Source of the DNA: Thermoascus crustaceus
Taxonomy: Eukaryota > Ascomycota > Eurotiomycetes > Eurotiales > Thermoascaceae
Assembly: GCA_001599835.1 (NCBI GenBank)
Contig: BCIC01000002.1
Span: forward strand, 4,672,619-4,736,618
DNA: 64,000 nt
Direction of reading: 5' to 3'
Positions 45,705-57,005 of this stretch are shown in pieces. The notes beneath the pieces are model-generated. The model saw nothing but the letters and a program-made list of their open reading frames with translations, ran no database searches and was not told the origin of the DNA. The position numbers were made by a program, and so were the translations under genes. Numbering within the stretch: the first letter of the stretch is position 1; the number at the start of each line of letters is the position of its first letter.

Positions 45705-46377
45705 GGCAGCGGTGAAGCGTCTGTCCCCTCGATGTCGCCGTTGCCGATTGCGACAGGAGCAGATATTAGTACGTGTGGGGACTGGAGACTTTATATCCTA
45801 TGTACATCTCCGAAGTCACTTGAGAGATAAGGTGTACCGGAGAAGAAGCGAGCTTACAGTCCTTGTCCCGAGGAAGTATGTGGCTTGCGGTTGGCGGTTC
45901 AAGATGTTTGACGACACGGGTGCATGCATCCGGTTCGAGGAATACGTCAACCCGTTGCCATCTCGGCTTCGGAAAGTCAGCATGCATATATGCACTTATA
46001 ATCATATTATGGAATCTTCCTGGTGTTCAAGTCTTCAAGTTGTAGGAGTACTTGAACGTTTAGGGCTTCTGTTAGGGGAAGCCCTATGTTTATCCCCATG
46101 TCCGAAAACACGGATAACACAGTTGGCATAAAAAACTGCTCTATTGATGAGCAGAATCTATATTCCTTGTACCTAGAGACCAAATATGTTTTCTATTATT
46201 ACACAACTCCGCCATGCTTACCACATTTAACTATATGAAGGCATACGTAGGGGTTTAATAAGCGACAATTGAAGAAGGCCCTCTGTCGCAAAAGCTCATA
46301 GAATACATTTTGTGAACTCATGATCCACCAGGTCCTGAATTCCATATTTCGTTGCCGAGAGTAGAGAAGTGAGACGA
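45705..46377. other. Upstream region of the MFS gene
   Basis: No separate gene is supported. The right end may contain the displaced C-terminal coding of the beta-lactamase-like gene (minus frame 46387-46199). Confidence 0.4.
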
Positions 46378-48025
46378 CTACGCGCACGTGATGGGCGCGC
46401 TATACGCTGGTTGAGCTCTTATGGTGGAGAGGACTGGCCAGATCTCTGCGATGCTGACGCCGTCGAAAAACCAGTCGGAGACCTTGAGACCAGGGCCGTC
46501 ATCATCGACAGAGATGGTGATAGTCGTGTTGCTGCCCTTCATCTGATACCGGCCAGCGAACGTGCTGTTGGCTTCGTCCTTGCTGGCCTGCTCCACTGCC
46601 GGGAGCAGCGCCTTAATGACCTTGCTCAGCCCCGCGTAGACGACATCGAACCCTGTTTGAGAGCCGCATGTCACAAGGGAGAGCACGAGATCGTAGTCCG
46701 GAATGAGAACCATGACCCCTACATACGCGCCGATGTTGCCGCTCTTGGTGTAGATATCAATGGTGCGGTTGTCCAGGGTCACATTCACAGCACGGGCAAT
46801 CTCCCACGGCGCGCCAACCGAAATGCCCAGGGACGAGGTGTGGGTGAGAGGCTTCAGCCAGCGACGAGTCTGCGCCGGCGTCAGGAGTCGCGAATTAAGG
46901 ATGCCAGACCCGAAGGCGAGGAGATCGGCCGTGCTAGCGTACATGCCACCGGACCTATGGGACTGTCAATATCCATTTGATGCAAAGGGGCAGCGGGACG
47001 TACGGGTTTTCGATCCCCAGATCGGATCCCCACCAGATCGACTCGAGGACGTTGTCGTCCGTGGGTGGCTTGAGACCGGTTCGGGTCAGGTTGAGAGGCT
47101 TCAGAACCGCCTGCTCGAGATATTGCTCATACGTCTGGTTGGTCACGGACTCGATCACGAAGCCCAGGATGACAAACCCCATGTTGGCGTAGACCGGGGT
47201 GGTGAAGGGCGCGTAGACGGGATGCCGTTGGCCGAATTTGGCAAAGAAGTCTGGTAAAATGTGAGTATCTTCTCTCATCTACGGAGGGTGCGTGAGTGCA
47301 ATGCTTACCCTTGCGAGTACAGGCGCGCATGCCAGGCCATCCCCCACACCCCGAGATCTCGCTCGAATTGAGAGGGGGAAATCCGTACTTCCTGGTCCAG
47401 TCAACCGGTTGGTTGCCGAGATCGGTCAAGCCCACTGGATTTGCCTGATTAGCCTTTATATTACAAAGGAAAAAGGCCAAAACAAGGTTATACTCTGTGT
47501 TCCGATATCAGCCAGATGCGACATGAGCGCTTCGATGGTGACCTCGTCCCAGTCGACCGTCGTCACGGCCGACTTGTCTTTCTGGCCCTTGTATAGATCC
47601 CGCAGCTCAGGGACATATTTGGTCACAGGGTCGGTCATCCGGATCTTGTCGGCCAGCGTCAGGACGGCGAGGGCGGTATAGGCCTTGGACATGCTTCCGA
47701 CGCGGTAGACGGTGTCGCGGTCGATTTTGTTCCTGCTTTCAGGACTGCGCGACGGTGGTGTCCAGTGGAGGTCGAGCAGGGGAGTGTCCTCGTGGAGAGA
47801 GACGGCGCCAAGGGACACTGCCGTATCGTTGAGTGTAGCAGTGTTGTTCTGGAAGTACGCCTTGATGCCAGCCACGGCCGTCTGGACGGCCTTGTTCTGT
47901 GACAGCGAGGATGGAGCGGGCAGGACGGGCCCAAGAGGAGGACAGTGGGTGTAGGAAGGGACCTCGAAGCTGTGAGCAGTCGAGACGCATGCCGCCAACG
48001 CGGCCGTTATCGTGGAAAGTCTCAT
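46378..48025 (-). pseudogene. Secreted beta-lactamase-fold serine hydrolase, probably damaged
   Basis: Starts at 48025 with a signal peptide (STITAALAACVSTAHSF). The active-site SxxK motif is VGSMSK and the second motif is YAN in PVYANMGFVILG; a third block is GNIGAY. Secreted fungal members act as esterases, transacylases or peptidases. Exons about 47450-47312, 47252-47005 and 46953-46378 splice well (GTAAGC/CAG and GTACGT/TAG). The first junction does not: the only good donor (GTATAA near 47492) is phase 1, but both usable acceptors (near 47440) continue the protein only in phase 0. The product also stops at PITCA shortly after KVSDWFFDGV, where related proteins carry another beta-rich region. 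A possible continuation lies in another frame (46387-46199). Either two indels or errors are present, or the gene has unusual splicing. Confidence 0.65.
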
Positions 48026-48683
48026 GTTCGATTGTGATCAGATATCTGCATCACTTCTTCGTCGTTCGGATTCTTGATGCGTGGACAAGAACCTCTATTA
48101 TATAGGGCACGCAACTCTGAGATACGCCTCGTATATGATCCAGCCATTGACGAGGCGACAGGATATTGCAGGCCGATCTGCCCTCCCACGTGTCGTCTTG
48201 CCTTTCCCTATTCGGAATCTGGGGAGAATTCAACAAGGCTGAGTCGATATTCACGTCTCCTTTCTGCCTCGCAATTCATCAAAATAGCAAATAATGGACC
48301 AGTGGAAATGACATTGCCCGCCTAGTTCTCCGCCCCGCAAACCAAAGCCGTGTCTTGTTGCTCCTGTACGTAAAAGTTAGCTCTGCTGAATTCCATACAG
48401 AGCCTTGATTGCAGACAAAAACATCGCTAACATGCTGTCAGATCTGCAAGGCCTCCTGTCACGTTTCGCCACGACTAAAAATACGCTGCCCGTTGAGGTC
48501 AAGTAGATTGCATTGACCTGATTGGCTCCGTCGTATATTTTGTAGACGGCTAAGATTCGATCAGCGCGTTTAGTCCCCGTCCTTCCCCACATGCAACTAT
48601 CGCGTGAGATGCGGCTGAGCTGGGAAGCTTGAATGTCGATTTGGTTATTTTAGTTGGACTACGAGATAAATGACAGTTTTTTC

Positions 48684-48733
48684 AGGCAAAGCTTGGACAT
48701 TGTTCAGGCGAAAGCTTTGCCCAAGCTTTGCCT
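48684..48733. repeat. Perfect 13-bp inverted repeat
   Basis: AGGCAAAGCTTGG (48684-48696) and its exact reverse complement CCAAGCTTTGCCT (48721-48733) are separated by 24 nt. The spacer contains a further related copy (GGCGAAAGCTTTGC). It could be an operator, a hairpin or a mobile-element relic. Confidence 0.85.
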
Positions 48734-50367
48734 AAGCTCTTCAGCGAGGGCTTGGTTCCAAACCTGACGTGTTCGACACGGCTCCTGGTCTGCATACTGC
48801 AGTACTAACAAAGCAACAAGGCCAGGTACCTACACTTCGTTCTGCCTCGTGGAAATAGAACTTAATATCAGTGTTTAGCAAACACCCGTGCTATCTACAA
48901 GCTTCCTCTGGGTCTAGTAGTACACGAGGGGCAGTCATCCATTATAAAACCGTTCACAGGAATCTCTCACAGTATATCAAAGACAAAATCCGCAAGGAGC
49001 AACCTAATTGCGAACACTCCATTCTTATTCTACCTGATATAGGATCCTTCTATGCCACTGTTGATTTCCATTCAGCGATACACAGTTTCCCCTATGTGAT
49101 CTTCTAGCCGCGCATTGACAAGGGCGTAGGGGGTGACACGGCTTGAAGTCCAGTACGGGCTGGGCTGGAGATTGAGCTCAATTTCATAGAGCTATTCTGG
49201 GCGGACCCAGGCTTAATGTTACCATTAGGTCTACTTGACTATAGCCGAAAACAGCAATGGTCAAGACCGCGGGCATACTCCATTGTGTCACGTTAATCTT
49301 TCTTGTTTCGGCTGCTCCTGGATTACTCGCTCCGTTCTTTCTAAAGATCTCTCCAGTTATCTATATGATAAATCAAAGCAGCGGCGGTTCCCTTTTGCAA
49401 TGGTTATGAAGTTAGCCAGTGCGATCGTTGTGCACATATCATACAGTATCCCTAGATATATATATCTTGAACTAAAAACGCAACATCACCAGTTCAGTTC
49501 ATCCAAGCTTGCTATCTTACAATCTAACAATATAACTCTTCTATACAGTCTTGTAATTCACAGCTGGTGTTATGCGAAGGCGATCATAGAATTCCCTTGG
49601 GATAATCCATAAAAGCTAAATAGATTTCCCTATAACTTTTACTATGGTTCTTACATGTCTTATTTTTTTTATCTCTATTATACTTCTGGACTACTGCTAA
49701 GTGAGCCATTTCATCTGGCCAACTCACCAGCATACCTCGGTAGCTTGCGACACTTCTATCCAAATTCCTAGATAGGTATGCACCCTATTAAGTTCTAGAT
49801 TCGACGCGAACGACACCCAGCACTAGCACGATAAGATAAGGACCTGATCGCCGCGCGGGGCTACTATGCTACAATTCTACAGTCCAAGTCCAAGTACCGA
49901 ACTATGTACCTCGCACTTCTCTCCGTGCCGATTAAACACGGGGATTCTCCGAAACTCAAAATCAAGTACGGTCTAACCTAGGTACGGTAGTGGCTGGTTA
50001 AGTCCAACGCGGGGCAGCGGAGACCGACAACGTGGCTTGATATTTAGACGGATATCCCCCCGGATGCATGCTGCCGCGTGGGGCGGGGGATATACTTGTT
50101 GTGTACTACTGCGTGATGATGTAGTTGGATAGCATGCGATGGGTATTATGGGTATTATATGCAGAGTACCTCTGTAGGTAGTAGGGACGTCCTGCTTAGG
50201 TCTGGGTTGTGAGCTTTTTTCGTTCTTTTCGTTCTTGGACATACCTTCTCTCCATCTCTCATAACCCTAACTTCCATCCTCAGGTATACAACAGTCTCGG
50301 TCTTTCTTCTTGAAATTTAAATGCTTCGCAGGGGACAATTCACAAATCAATAACATATACCTACGGT

Positions 50368-50373
50368 TTATAT
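50368..50373 (+). promoter_or_regulatory. TATA-like element of the aldehyde dehydrogenase gene
   Basis: TTTATATACC followed by a CT-rich stretch, about 85 nt upstream of the ATG. Confidence 0.35.
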
Positions 50374-50452
50374 ACCTCTCTGCTTTCTATCGACTTAGAC
50401 CCGCACCCGACCAGCCATCTCTACAGAACAGCAGAAAAAGAAAGAAACAAAC

Positions 50453-52088
50453 ATGACCATCTCAACCTCCCTCAACCTCTACATCAACGGCGCCCACGTC
50501 CCCTCGCGCACCAGCACCACCTTCCCCGTCACCAACCCCCTCACCGGCGAAGCCCTCTACCCCTGCGCCAGCGCTACCGTCGCTGACTACGAGACCGCCA
50601 TCCAGCACGCCCACGCAGCGTACAAGACTTGGAACGCGACGTCCCCGTCGGCGCGGCGCAAGATCCTCCTCCGCGCGGCGGATATTCTCGAGACGTACCT
50701 GAACGATGACGCGCCGGAGATTCTGTCCTCGGAGGTTTCGGCCGTGCCGAGCTGGGTCAAGTTGAACGTGCTCGCCGCCGCGGCGATCCTACGCGAAAGC
50801 GCGGGCTTGGTGACGCATATCAAGGGGGAAATTGTCCCTGCGGATCGGCCGGGGACGACGATTATGGTGCTGCGAGAGGCGGTGGGGGTGGTGTTTGCGA
50901 TTAGTCCGTGGAATGCGCCCGTACCTTCCCCTATCCATATCTGTATCTCGCTATATATAGTTATATATATATCTGGATATTTCGGACTGATGACAACAAC
51001 CAGGTCAACCTGACAGCCCGCGCAATCGCCACCCCCCTCATCTGCGGCAACACTGTCCTGCTCAAGCCCTCCGAATACAGTCCCAAATCACAGCACCTGG
51101 TCGTCCGCGCCCTCGCCGAGGCCGGGCTGCCCGCCGGCTGCATCAACTTCCTCCCCTCCAGCCCCGCGGACACGCCGTCGGTGACCGAGTTCGCGGTGAA
51201 GCACCCGCTCGTGCGCCGCGTCAACTTCACGGGCGGGGACCGCGTCGGCAGGATCATCGCCGCCTGGGCGGCCGAGTGTCTGAAGCCGTGTCTGCTCGAG
51301 TTGGGGGGGAAGGCGCCCGCGGTGGTGCTGGAGGATGCGGATCTCGAGGATGCGGTCGATGCGGTGCTGTTTGGGGCGTTGTCGAATAGTGGGCAGATCT
51401 GCATGTATGTCCCCTTTCTATCTATATCCGGGATATAGATCCATATACGCTATATAAGACACTGATGAAAACCAGGTCCACCGAACGAGTAATAATCCAC
51501 ACCTCCATCGCCGACGCATTCACCACCTTGCTCGCCTCCCGCGCAAAGCAGATCAAAGTCGGCAACCACCTCACCGACCCATCCGTCTCCCTCTCAGGCC
51601 TCTACTCCCCCGCGGCCCCTCCCCGAATTCTCTCCCTGATCGACGACGCCGTCGCCCAGGGCGCCACGCTCGTCACGGGCGATAGACAGATCACCGGTCC
51701 CAACGGGACCATCCTGGGCGTGCACATCGTCGACCACGTCAAGCCCGATATGGCGCTGTTCCAGAACGAGACCTTCGGTCCGGTACTCTGTGTCACGAGA
51801 GTGGAGTCGGAGGAGGAGGCGATCGAGATCGCCAACGGGACAGAGTACACGCTGTGCGCGAGCGTCTTTACGAAGGATGTGCTGAGGGGCATGGAGGTCG
51901 CGAAGGGGATCAGGGCGGGCAGTTGCCATGTTAATGGGCCGACGGTGTATATTGAGCCGACGCTGCCGAATGGGGGGACGGGGGGACGGAGTGGGTATGG
52001 ACGGTTTGGAGGCATGGCGGGCGTGGAGGAGTTTACGGAGAGGAAGATTGTGACGTTGGTGAAGCCGGGGATGAGGTATCCGTTGTAG
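50453..52088 (+). CDS. Aldehyde dehydrogenase, salicylaldehyde/vanillin dehydrogenase type
   Basis: Three exons (50453-50920, 51004-51404, 51476-52088) with introns of 83 and 71 nt give 493 residues. Family residues are intact: Asn154 in SPWNAP (oxyanion), KPSEYSP (cofactor binding), FTGGDRVGRII (Rossmann turn), Glu255 in LELGGKAP (general base) and the nucleophile Cys289 in NSGQICMSTER. The C-terminal part has NETFGPVLCVTRV and GRSGYGRFGGMAGVEEFTE, typical of ALDHs acting on aromatic aldehydes. It oxidises an aldehyde to the acid with NAD(P). In context it could act after the alcohol dehydrogenase and before the FAD monooxygenase. It is convergent with the Zn2Cys6 regulator. G+C is visibly higher than in the flanking intergenic DNA. 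Confidence 0.93.
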
Positions 52089-52226
52089 ATGGGCTTCTTT
52101 GGACTAGCTTCGTTGTATGTGGTTAAATGGAGATAAAAAGAACGAGCTCAGTATGGTCAAAGGTCAATAGCATCAATCACGTCTCATTATCATACTATAT
52201 CATGTCCCCTACTATATTCATTAAAG

Positions 52227-52249
52227 ATATATATATATATATATATATA
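52227..52249. repeat. AT dinucleotide microsatellite
   Basis: About 11 AT units between the convergent ends of the aldehyde dehydrogenase and the regulator. Confidence 0.95.
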
Positions 52250-52263
52250 ACGCTAACAGCACG

Positions 52264-55251
52264 TCAAATCCCATCCAAACTCCCCAAGAACCGCTCGAAA
52301 TCACTCCAGTACAGCATGTGCTGCGTCACCGCCGACGGATCGTGCCACAGAAACCCCGACATCCCTTCGTCGGGGAACGGCGGCATCTCGTCAATCTGGT
52401 TCTGTACGTCTTCAGGCTGGGCCTGCATATCGTCGTGTCCGTCCACGTCAGGTGGAGGCGGGTACGCCTGTCCGTACATATCCGCGCTGGATATGGTCCT
52501 GTTACTGCATGGGACGGGTTCTTGGATTTCGTCGTATGGGGGAGGACCGCCGGGGGTTCGGAGGCGGATGTCGATGTTGGGGTCGTTTTCGGTATACAGG
52601 TTGGGATCAATGGATGGATATGAGTGTCGGAGACGGTTGCCAGCACCGGGGGCTGTTCGTCCAGCGAACGGGCCTTGGTATCTGTCGTCAGGGGGAACTC
52701 CTGTACTATAACGAGCACGTTCTGTTCGGGCGGGGGGATCTGATGCAGCGTTCGGGGGACTATGGCTGTCCATGCTTGGATCCGTGACACTAGCATAGGC
52801 GTTGATGGCTGGATGACGGTCTCTTCCTGCTTTGTACACGCGTAGTGAACGTCTTCCGGAATGCCGTGCTGCATGCCTTGTGTTCGATATCGGTCTAGGA
52901 GTACTTCCCTGTTTCCTCCCACCCGTTGCCGCCTTTTCCATATGCTCCCCTGAAGCAGGCAGCCGGGGAGTAAACTGGCTCGCCTCGTTGGTAGCATCCG
53001 CCCTCTGGACCCTAGCGCTCGCAGACGAGACCGCATCCGCAAAGTTATCCACGACGGAGGTAAACCTCTGCATGGTCTGACACTTCTCCAGGGCTCCCAA
53101 GACCCGACGGAGCTCGACGACTAGGTTTTGCGCTCGCGATCGCAGTACCTCCTCCCTCTGCAGCACGTCACGGTCCTCTGCCGGGTTGGACACCCAGAGC
53201 AACCGGAGTAGCAGCACCATCGCAGCAGAGTATGCGTAGAACGCGTCGAGCCACGTCAGGCCGTTCAGGATGCCTGCGCTGTCGAGGAGCAGGACCAGCG
53301 CGGCGATGCGGGACGCGGACGAGACGCACGTCCTGGCAAGAAAGACGATGTCGTCTCTCGTCTCGTCCGTATCGTCGTCCCACGGATATGGGATGGCGGC
53401 AGCATTGCGGAAGCTGGTGGAGATCACCATGAGCAGATACGGCCGAGTGATGAGGATCACAAGGTTGTAGTACTGGATGTAAAGTAGTGCAATAGCACGG
53501 AGATGGGGCGCGGGATAGCGGGACTGGCACTCTCGTAGCTGCGATACGGGCGGCGCTTCTTCAGATGTAGAGATATCTGGCAATGTCAAGTGCGGTGGCA
53601 TCCCCTGCTCCCACGTCCTGAGCTCGTCCAGGAGCGCCCTCGGGGCTGGCGTCTGTACCGGACTCGATCGTGAACGACGCATTGGCTTATACCGGCCGAT
53701 CGCCCGGCGCAGCTTACTCGACAGCAGTTGTAGCTCAAAGCTCCTCTCAACACAGCCCGGGGGCCCGGATCCAAACCCGATGCTATCGTCTCCAGGCACG
53801 GTGACATCGACCTCGTCGTCATCCACAGCGCTCGGCCTGCCGAGGGACATGCAGAGGAACTGCTCGAAGCCGTGCAGGGTGCACCAGATGCGTCTCCTCG
53901 TCTCGCGCTCAACCAGCCGGAAGGAGGTGTTGATATCGTTGCGGTGCATGCCGAGGGCGACGGCGATGCGCGCGGCGCACCCGACCAGCGTCCAGGAGGC
54001 ATTGCGTTCGTTGGTGCTGTGGTAGTAGAGGGAGATCAGGAGCAGCGCCTGGACATTGGACTGCGTGCAGGTGGTCGTCAGGCGAGGCAATGCTGATCGT
54101 GCCACACTCCAGCAGTCGACTCTGAGGGCCTCGTAGTCGAACGAGTCGGTTCTCTTGCTGGACCTCGAGTGCAGGATGCAGCCAAAGACCAGCATCATGT
54201 GCAGACAGACGAGCCATCCTTCGTCAGGTTCTCCAGGAGCAGATCGTGGACGGCTGTCGGAAGAAAGGTGGCGCTCCAACTCATCCTGGAAGAGGGTCCG
54301 ATGGAAAAGGGGAAAGTCGTTGTGCACATGTTGGAAGTAGACATGCAGCAATGCCTCAACGGTCCCTAAAGGAAGCTCTCTCAGACGCAGTGCCGAATGA
54401 GATATATCACATAGAGAGGCCGTCGCTGGACTCGAGCCCGCGGCGACTCCTGGGGAATTCGAGTCATGATCCAGGTCGCTCGTGCTCGGCCGGGCCTCCA
54501 GCGCCTCCGCGACGTTGTCCGAGGCGAAACGCGACGAGGGATGGCGTTCGGCCACGAGCTCCCGCAGCTCAGCGAAGAAGGACAGGCTGCCTGAAGGCCC
54601 GATGTAGTGCGAGCGGCCGGACGAGTCATGCACCAGGCGCGGCGAGTCCTGGATATGCTTCCCTTGCCAGGGGAGGTCCTGCTGCGCAGCAGCGGGGGTC
54701 GATACTCCAGGAGATGCCTCCTCCGGGCGTTCCAACGGGGACTCGGGCTCCTCAGGAAGCTCCTCCAGAGTCGTGTCTCCTGAAGAGGCCGAGACCTCAG
54801 GCATGGCGTAGCCAGCGCGCCTCCCCAAGGCCAGCAGGTCGTCGGTCGTCCGGATGGGCGCGTCGGGAAAAGCGCCCTGGACGAGCGCCTCGAGGCAGCG
54901 CAAGCTATACATCCATGAGTTCTCAAAGATCAGATACATCACAAGATAGAGGAGAGCTCACCGGTCGCGCAGGGTTTCCACGCTGCCATACAGCCGCGTC
55001 TTGCGACGAAAGGTCGAGACGCAGGCGACACGACTCTGGCGACAGGCCTGGCAGGCATCGTCAGGCCGGGGCCGGAGACATTTACATCGGCGCTGCGACG
55101 GTCAGCATAATAATTATACACTATGGCCGAGCATTATTGGGACAAAATATACTGGGAAGAAAGATAGACAGACCTTGCGGCATAAGTCGCAGCTGAGGCG
55201 CGTTCGCTTGCGCAGCTCGTCCGGGATGCGACGGCTCTTGAGCTTCTCCAT
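52264..55251 (-). CDS. Zn2Cys6 transcription factor with fungal-specific regulatory domain
   Basis: Three exons (55251-55174, 55092-54962, 54904-52264) give 949 residues. The binuclear zinc cluster spans exons 1 and 2: Cys21-x2-Cys24-x6-Cys31-x8-Cys40-x2-Cys43-x6-Cys50, with the basic RKRRCK between. A linker ending in KTRLYGSVETLRD follows. The regulatory domain begins near VEALLHVYFQHVHNDFPLFH and includes ALGMHRNDINTSFRLVERET with RRRIWCTLHGFEQFL, the usual fungal_trans block. The C-terminal 250 residues are Pro/Asp-rich and end in YWSDFERFLGSLDGI, an acidic, probably activating tail. It is a nuclear DNA-binding regulator. It is divergent from the enol-lactonase-like gene across 251 nt and is embedded among catabolic enzymes, so it is the likely pathway regulator. 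Confidence 0.93.
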
Positions 55252-55502
55252 GATCTCGAGACGAGCGATGCATGGAGAACAGCTAGTTCTTTAGCCTGCT
55301 TAGTCGTCCTTAGAAAGAGGTGACTAAGGACAGCTCTTGTTTAGCCGCGGATACAACCATCCGGGAGGAGAACAACATCCCCGCTCCTTATACCCGCCGA
55401 CCACGTCGACAACAAGCGAAAAAGAGCCCGGCTTCAGGTCCCCTGTGCTTGAACTCCTAGCTGCTTCTCTCTCCGTCTCGGACTTGGATAACGTCTTTCA
55501 AC
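55252..55502. promoter_or_regulatory. Bidirectional promoter between regulator and hydrolase
   Basis: 251 nt. Contains GTCCTTAG (55306-55313) and CTAAGGAC (55324-55331) as a perfect inverted repeat with a 10-nt spacer, overlapping a second CTTAGTC/GACTAAG pair. CCGCGG lies at 55345-55350, a back-to-back CGG pair of the kind Zn2Cys6 proteins bind. Binding by the adjacent regulator is inference. Confidence 0.45.
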
Positions 55503-56381
55503 ATGTCCTTCAGCGTCGTCCTCCGCAACCCCGGGCGGATCGCGCGCGTCTCCTACCAGCTGGTCGGCCGCTCCAGTGGCCCGGTCGTGCTGCTGTCCAA
55601 CTCGCTGCTCGCCAACTTCTACATGTGGGATCCCTTTGTCGAGGAGCTCGTCAAGGCCGGATACCGAGTGCTGCGATACGACCAGCCCGGCCACGGGGCG
55701 TCGTCATTGCCCAAGGACCTCACCGCCACGACCTTCGACACGCTCAGCGACGACGTCTTCGGCATCCTGAAGGCCCTGCACATCAGCAAGGTCTACGCCT
55801 GGGTCGGCATCTCCATGGGCGCGGCCACCGGGGCCTTTTTTGTCTCAAAGCACCCGGGCATCGTGGAGAAGCTGGTGCTGTGCGACACCATCACCTCGTC
55901 GCCCAAGAACGCCGGCGTGCCAGACCCCTTCGCCGCGCGTGTCGAGCTGGCCCAGACGGACGAAAACGCCATCGAGACGCTGACCGAGCAGACGCTGCAG
56001 CGGTGGTTCAGCGAGAGCTGGCGCCAGGCCAACCCCGACGAGACGGAGCGCATGCGCAAGCTCATGCGGACGACCTCCAAGGACGGCTTCATCACCTGCT
56101 GCCACGCCCTGCAGCACGACTCGTTCGACCTCAAGCCGCATCTGCCCAAGATTGGGGCCGGCGTCGAGGCCGCCATGCTGGTCGTCGGCGAGCTGGACGC
56201 CAACCTGCCCGAGACCATGGCCGCCATGAAGGACGAGATCCAGGCCGGCTTTGGCGACAAGAGCACCGTCGGCTGGACCGTCATCAAGGGCGCCGGCCAT
56301 GTGCCCGTCGTCGACGGCAAGGAGCAGTTCAGCAAGGAGGTGTTGGGCTTCCTGGGGGAGGCGGCCAAGCCCAAGGCGTGA
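55503..56381 (+). CDS. Alpha/beta hydrolase, 3-oxoadipate enol-lactonase-like
   Basis: A single exon of 292 residues, G+C-rich. The catalytic triad is visible: Ser104 in GISMG, Asp232 in VVGELDANLPE and His266 in GAGHVPVVD. Other family features are RYDQPGHGAS and the oxyanion segment LLSNSLLANFYMWDPFVEEL, which matches the SNSLG-type start of enol-lactonases and is unlike the HG of most hydrolases. These enzymes hydrolyse the enol-lactone of the beta-ketoadipate route, but close relatives include general esterases and tailoring enzymes. The ATG at 55503 is chosen; a longer overlapping frame at 55337-56389 is a different reading frame and a shadow. Its promoter is shared with the regulator. 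Confidence 0.9.
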   Translation: MSFSVVLRNPGRIARVSYQLVGRSSGPVVLLSNSLLANFYMWDPFVEELVKAGYRVLRYDQPGHGASSLPKDLTATTFDTLSDDVFGILKALHISKVYAWVGISMGAATGAFFVSKHPGIVEKLVLCDTITSSPKNAGVPDPFAARVELAQTDENAIETLTEQTLQRWFSESWRQANPDETERMRKLMRTTSKDGFITCCHALQHDSFDLKPHLPKIGAGVEAAMLVVGELDANLPETMAAMKDEIQAGFGDKSTVGWTVIKGAGHVPVVDGKEQFSKEVLGFLGEAAKPKA

Positions 56382-57005
56382 TCGGTTGACCGGACGAAAA
56401 CGACGAGCGTGGATCTGCGGTACATACGGATACGTTTGGTGCATGTGAATATATACTTGCTACTACCGCCTGGTGTTGGTAGATCAGAAAGAATGATCTC
56501 GGGTTGGATATGACGACATGGTATATATTGATAGCATGAATGATAGACATATCGATAACACTCCCTCCAGAAGAGTTCTGAAGAATAATCCTTACCAAGA
56601 TAAATTCCTATGCTTCTAGACCTAGGACCGGTATGCCTCTCATGTTCGTGCCTCGTTGGATCAACGGATCTACGTCACGGCCAGGCACGAACCAATGCCC
56701 ACCATGCCGGATTTCCAGCCTCAGGTACCAGCATCTAGCTCGCATAGATCCACTTCGCCCAAGCTTATCACGGTTACAAGTATCCGGTCTCTATGTCTGT
56801 GCCTTGGGAGTTCAGCCGGATGCAAGCAGCCGGTGCATACCTCAGTCCGTAGTAGATGGATTCTTACGGATAGCTTACCTATCTACTCAAATATATATAT
56901 ACATATATAATCTGTCGAGAATCCAGTGCCCAGTTCCTGTCCAGACACAGGGAAGCAGCGTTGCAGAGTCAGCATCTCTTTCATAAAACTCCAACTTCAC
57001 TCATC
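56382..57005. other. Intergenic region upstream of the FAD monooxygenase
   Basis: 624 nt with no gene. It carries TATATATATACATATATAA near 56891-56910, about 100 nt before the ATG, and a CCGTA...TACGG inverted pair near 56845-56870. Confidence 0.45.

Larger units (their letters stand above)
48026..50452. other. Long divergent intergenic region
   Basis: 2.4 kb between the beta-lactamase-like gene (minus) and the aldehyde dehydrogenase (plus). It contains an inverted repeat (listed separately) and a TATA-like element near the right end. No gene is supported. Confidence 0.45.

Noticed and set aside
55337..56389. 350-codon frame overlapping the enol-lactonase-like gene
   Set aside because: Arg/Ala/Gly-rich shadow in another frame of a G+C-rich gene; the other frame has a full catalytic triad.
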